DNA from: Thermoflexales bacterium | Lineage (GTDB): Bacteria; Chloroflexota; Anaerolineae; B4-G1 | Assembly (NCBI GenBank): GCA_007118795.1 | Contig: SKQX01000186.1 | Coordinates: 1-6,516 of the forward strand | DNA length: 6,516 nt | Reading direction: 5' to 3' | Part shown: one piece after another, positions 5,367 through 6,516 of the stretch | Position numbering within the stretch: position 1 is the stretch's first letter | Layout of the letters: every line of letters starts with the position of its first letter | Made by a program: the position numbers and the translations under genes | The notes under the pieces: model-generated | Told to the model about the DNA's origin: nothing | Database searches by the model: none | What the model saw: the letters and a program-made list of their open reading frames with translations, nothing else

Positions 5367-6155
5367 CTACAGGAGCGAAGCGATCAGATTCTTCTTGGAG
5401 AAACGCCCGCCACTGATGCGCGTGGCCAGACCCTCCGGTCCCAACACCACCTCCGCGATCCGCTCCACCGAATACCCCCGCTCCCGAAAAGCACGGGCCT
5501 CCTCGAGCACACCCTCCCAATACGCGATCTTCCGCGCCATCGCCGTCTCACCGTCCTCCACGAAACCGGCATGGGAGCACATCAGCAGGCGCGGCCGGAG
5601 GGTCAGAACACGCCGCAGCGAGGCCATAATCTGATGAGCATCCTCGTCTTCCCGCAGATACCGGGCGCGCTCGTGGATGAACAGGTCGCCGCTGAAGAGC
5701 CAGCCCTCGTCCTCTTCGAGAAGACACACGTGACCGGGACAGTGACCTGGCGCGGGAATCACGGCGAAGCGATGTCGAGGCGTAACCACATACTCATCCA
5801 GGGGCTGGGCGGCGACCCCCTTCGGTTGACCCCACACCAGTCGCCGGTACAGCTCCAGACGGGGCACGTCCCTGAGAACGGCGAGGGAATCTGCCGGAGC
5901 AGCGATGGGCAGCCCCAGCGACGCACGAAGCAGCGAGTTCCCACCCGCGTGATCCTCGTGATGGTGGGTGTTTACCACCTGATGCACCTCGCGTTGTCGG
6001 CACCACTCCACAACCTCCCGGGCCGTGGCCGGAGGCCCGCTGTCGATCAGCAGCCCATCAATGAGATAGGCGTCGACCGTCCGAAGCGACCGTCCGAGGA
6101 CCCTCCGGGCCATGCGGAGGCGGGTGATGGGGCCGAGGGACGTCGTGCGAAGCAT
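5367..6155 (-). CDS. MBL-fold metallo-hydrolase
   Basis: A 262-residue metallo-beta-lactamase superfamily hydrolase, predicted to be cytosolic. Motif order is typical: LLIDSG (35-40), the metal site THHHEDHAGG (63-72; His64, His66, Asp68, His69), TP-like APGHCPGH (135-142; His138), SGDLF (155-159; bridging Asp157) and CSHAG (193-197; His195). All expected ligands for a two-metal centre are present. The last ~40 residues (GYSVERIAEVV...RFSKKNLI) form a helical tail like that of glyoxalase-II/LACTB2-type members. The ATG follows GAGG by 5 nt, and the start is 7 bp after the stop of the radical SAM gene, so the two are probably co-transcribed. The substrate is unknown: a thioester hydrolase or a nuclease-like activity are both possible. 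The gene ends with TAG, and no clear terminator follows apart from the tandem hairpins further on. Confidence 0.9.
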   Translation of the reverse strand: MLRTTSLGPITRLRMARRVLGRSLRTVDAYLIDGLLIDSGPPATAREVVEWCRQREVHQVVNTHHHEDHAGGNSLLRASLGLPIAAPADSLAVLRDVPRLELYRRLVWGQPKGVAAQPLDEYVVTPRHRFAVIPAPGHCPGHVCLLEEDEGWLFSGDLFIHERARYLREDEDAHQIMASLRRVLTLRPRLLMCSHAGFVEDGETAMARKIAYWEGVLEEARAFRERGYSVERIAEVVLGPEGLATRISGGRFSKKNLIASLL

Positions 6156-6162
6156 CGCGCCC

Positions 6163-6516
6163 TCACATCGACCACAGACTCAGCTGGCGCGCCGGGCGGC
6201 GGCCATCGAGCAGGATGAACGGGGCAGCCCGCCTGGTGGCGATCCCTAGCTTTGCGAGATCACCAATGTCGTGCAGCTTCCCACGTTCCCGAGCGCTCCT
6301 CACCTTGTCGGCACCCTTCGGCCCGATCCCGGGCACCCGCAGCAAGGCCCGCCGACTGGCCGTGTTCACCTCTACCGGCGCGTGGGACAGCCGCCGGCGT
6401 GCCCACGCCAGCTTTGGATCGATCTCCAACGGGAGGTGCCCGCGAGCGTCAAAGGGCAGCTCTTCGGCGCAGAAGTCGTAGTCCCGGAGTAGAAACGAAG
6501 CTTGGTAGAGCCGGTG
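6163..6516 (-). CDS. Putative DNA modification/repair radical SAM protein, C-terminal part (5' end outside window)
   Basis: The frame is open from the window edge to TGA (6163-6165), giving the last 117 residues. It starts HRLYQASFLLRDYDF, then LPLEIDPKLAWARRR, and ends in a helix-hairpin-helix segment PVEVNTASRRALLRVPGIG followed by PKGADKVRSAR. This arrangement matches the C-terminus of the radical SAM family annotated as putative DNA modification/repair protein, often found beside a uracil-DNA-glycosylase-like partner. The HhH motif indicates non-specific DNA binding. The radical SAM CxxxCxxC core would lie upstream, beyond 6516, and cannot be checked here. The gene runs into the MBL hydrolase gene with a 7-bp gap. 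Family assignment is from recalled motif similarity, not a search. Confidence 0.8.
   Translation of the reverse strand, partial: HRLYQASFLLRDYDFCAEELPFDARGHLPLEIDPKLAWARRRLSHAPVEVNTASRRALLRVPGIGPKGADKVRSARERGKLHDIGDLAKLGIATRRAAPFILLDGRRPARQLSLWSM

Noticed and set aside
5571..6218. 215-codon plus-strand frame opposite the MBL gene
   Set aside because: Antisense shadow of a gene with complete metal-binding motifs, crossing the boundary of two minus-strand genes.

Overview
The window is a stretch of bacterial chromosome from a GC-rich organism. It carries three complete protein genes, the 5'-truncated piece of a fourth, and probably the last codons of a fifth. No marker gene fixes the phylum. 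The form of Lon, a PIG-L deacetylase, a radical-SAM/HhH DNA-repair-type protein and many intergenic repeats together fit a Chloroflexota-like genome, but this is a low-confidence inference.

Layout. Positions 1-49 look like the C-terminus of an upstream plus-strand gene. They are followed by two hairpins (49-76 and 94-154) and a more AT-rich leader. Then comes lon (318-2786, +), a full-length ATP-dependent protease that ends in a perfect 13-bp hairpin (2805-2833). The next ~1.34 kb (2834-4174) has no convincing gene but is rich in structure. It holds a 10-bp tandem repeat (3051-3090), several hairpins, and three diverged copies of a ~250-320 bp repeat starting at 3338, 3660 and 3917. The third copy is interrupted by a ~142-bp palindromic insertion with terminal inverted repeats and an 8-bp target duplication (3944-4101). 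A sigma70-type promoter at 4111-4139 then drives a PIG-L/LmbE deacetylase gene (4175-4990, +, GTG start).

After it, three tandem copies of an 83-bp unit (5038-5292), each with a 10-bp perfect hairpin, lie between convergent genes. On the minus strand, reading right to left, are the C-terminal 117 codons of a putative DNA modification/repair radical SAM protein (6516-6163) and, 7 bp downstream, an MBL-fold hydrolase (6155-5367), probably in one operon.

The genes do not form one pathway: they are a protein quality-control protease, a small-molecule (probably amino-sugar or thiol) deacetylase, and a DNA-repair/hydrolase pair. The most notable content is non-coding: the MITE-like element nested in a degenerate repeat family, and a pair of mutually exclusive hairpins over the lon ribosome-binding site.
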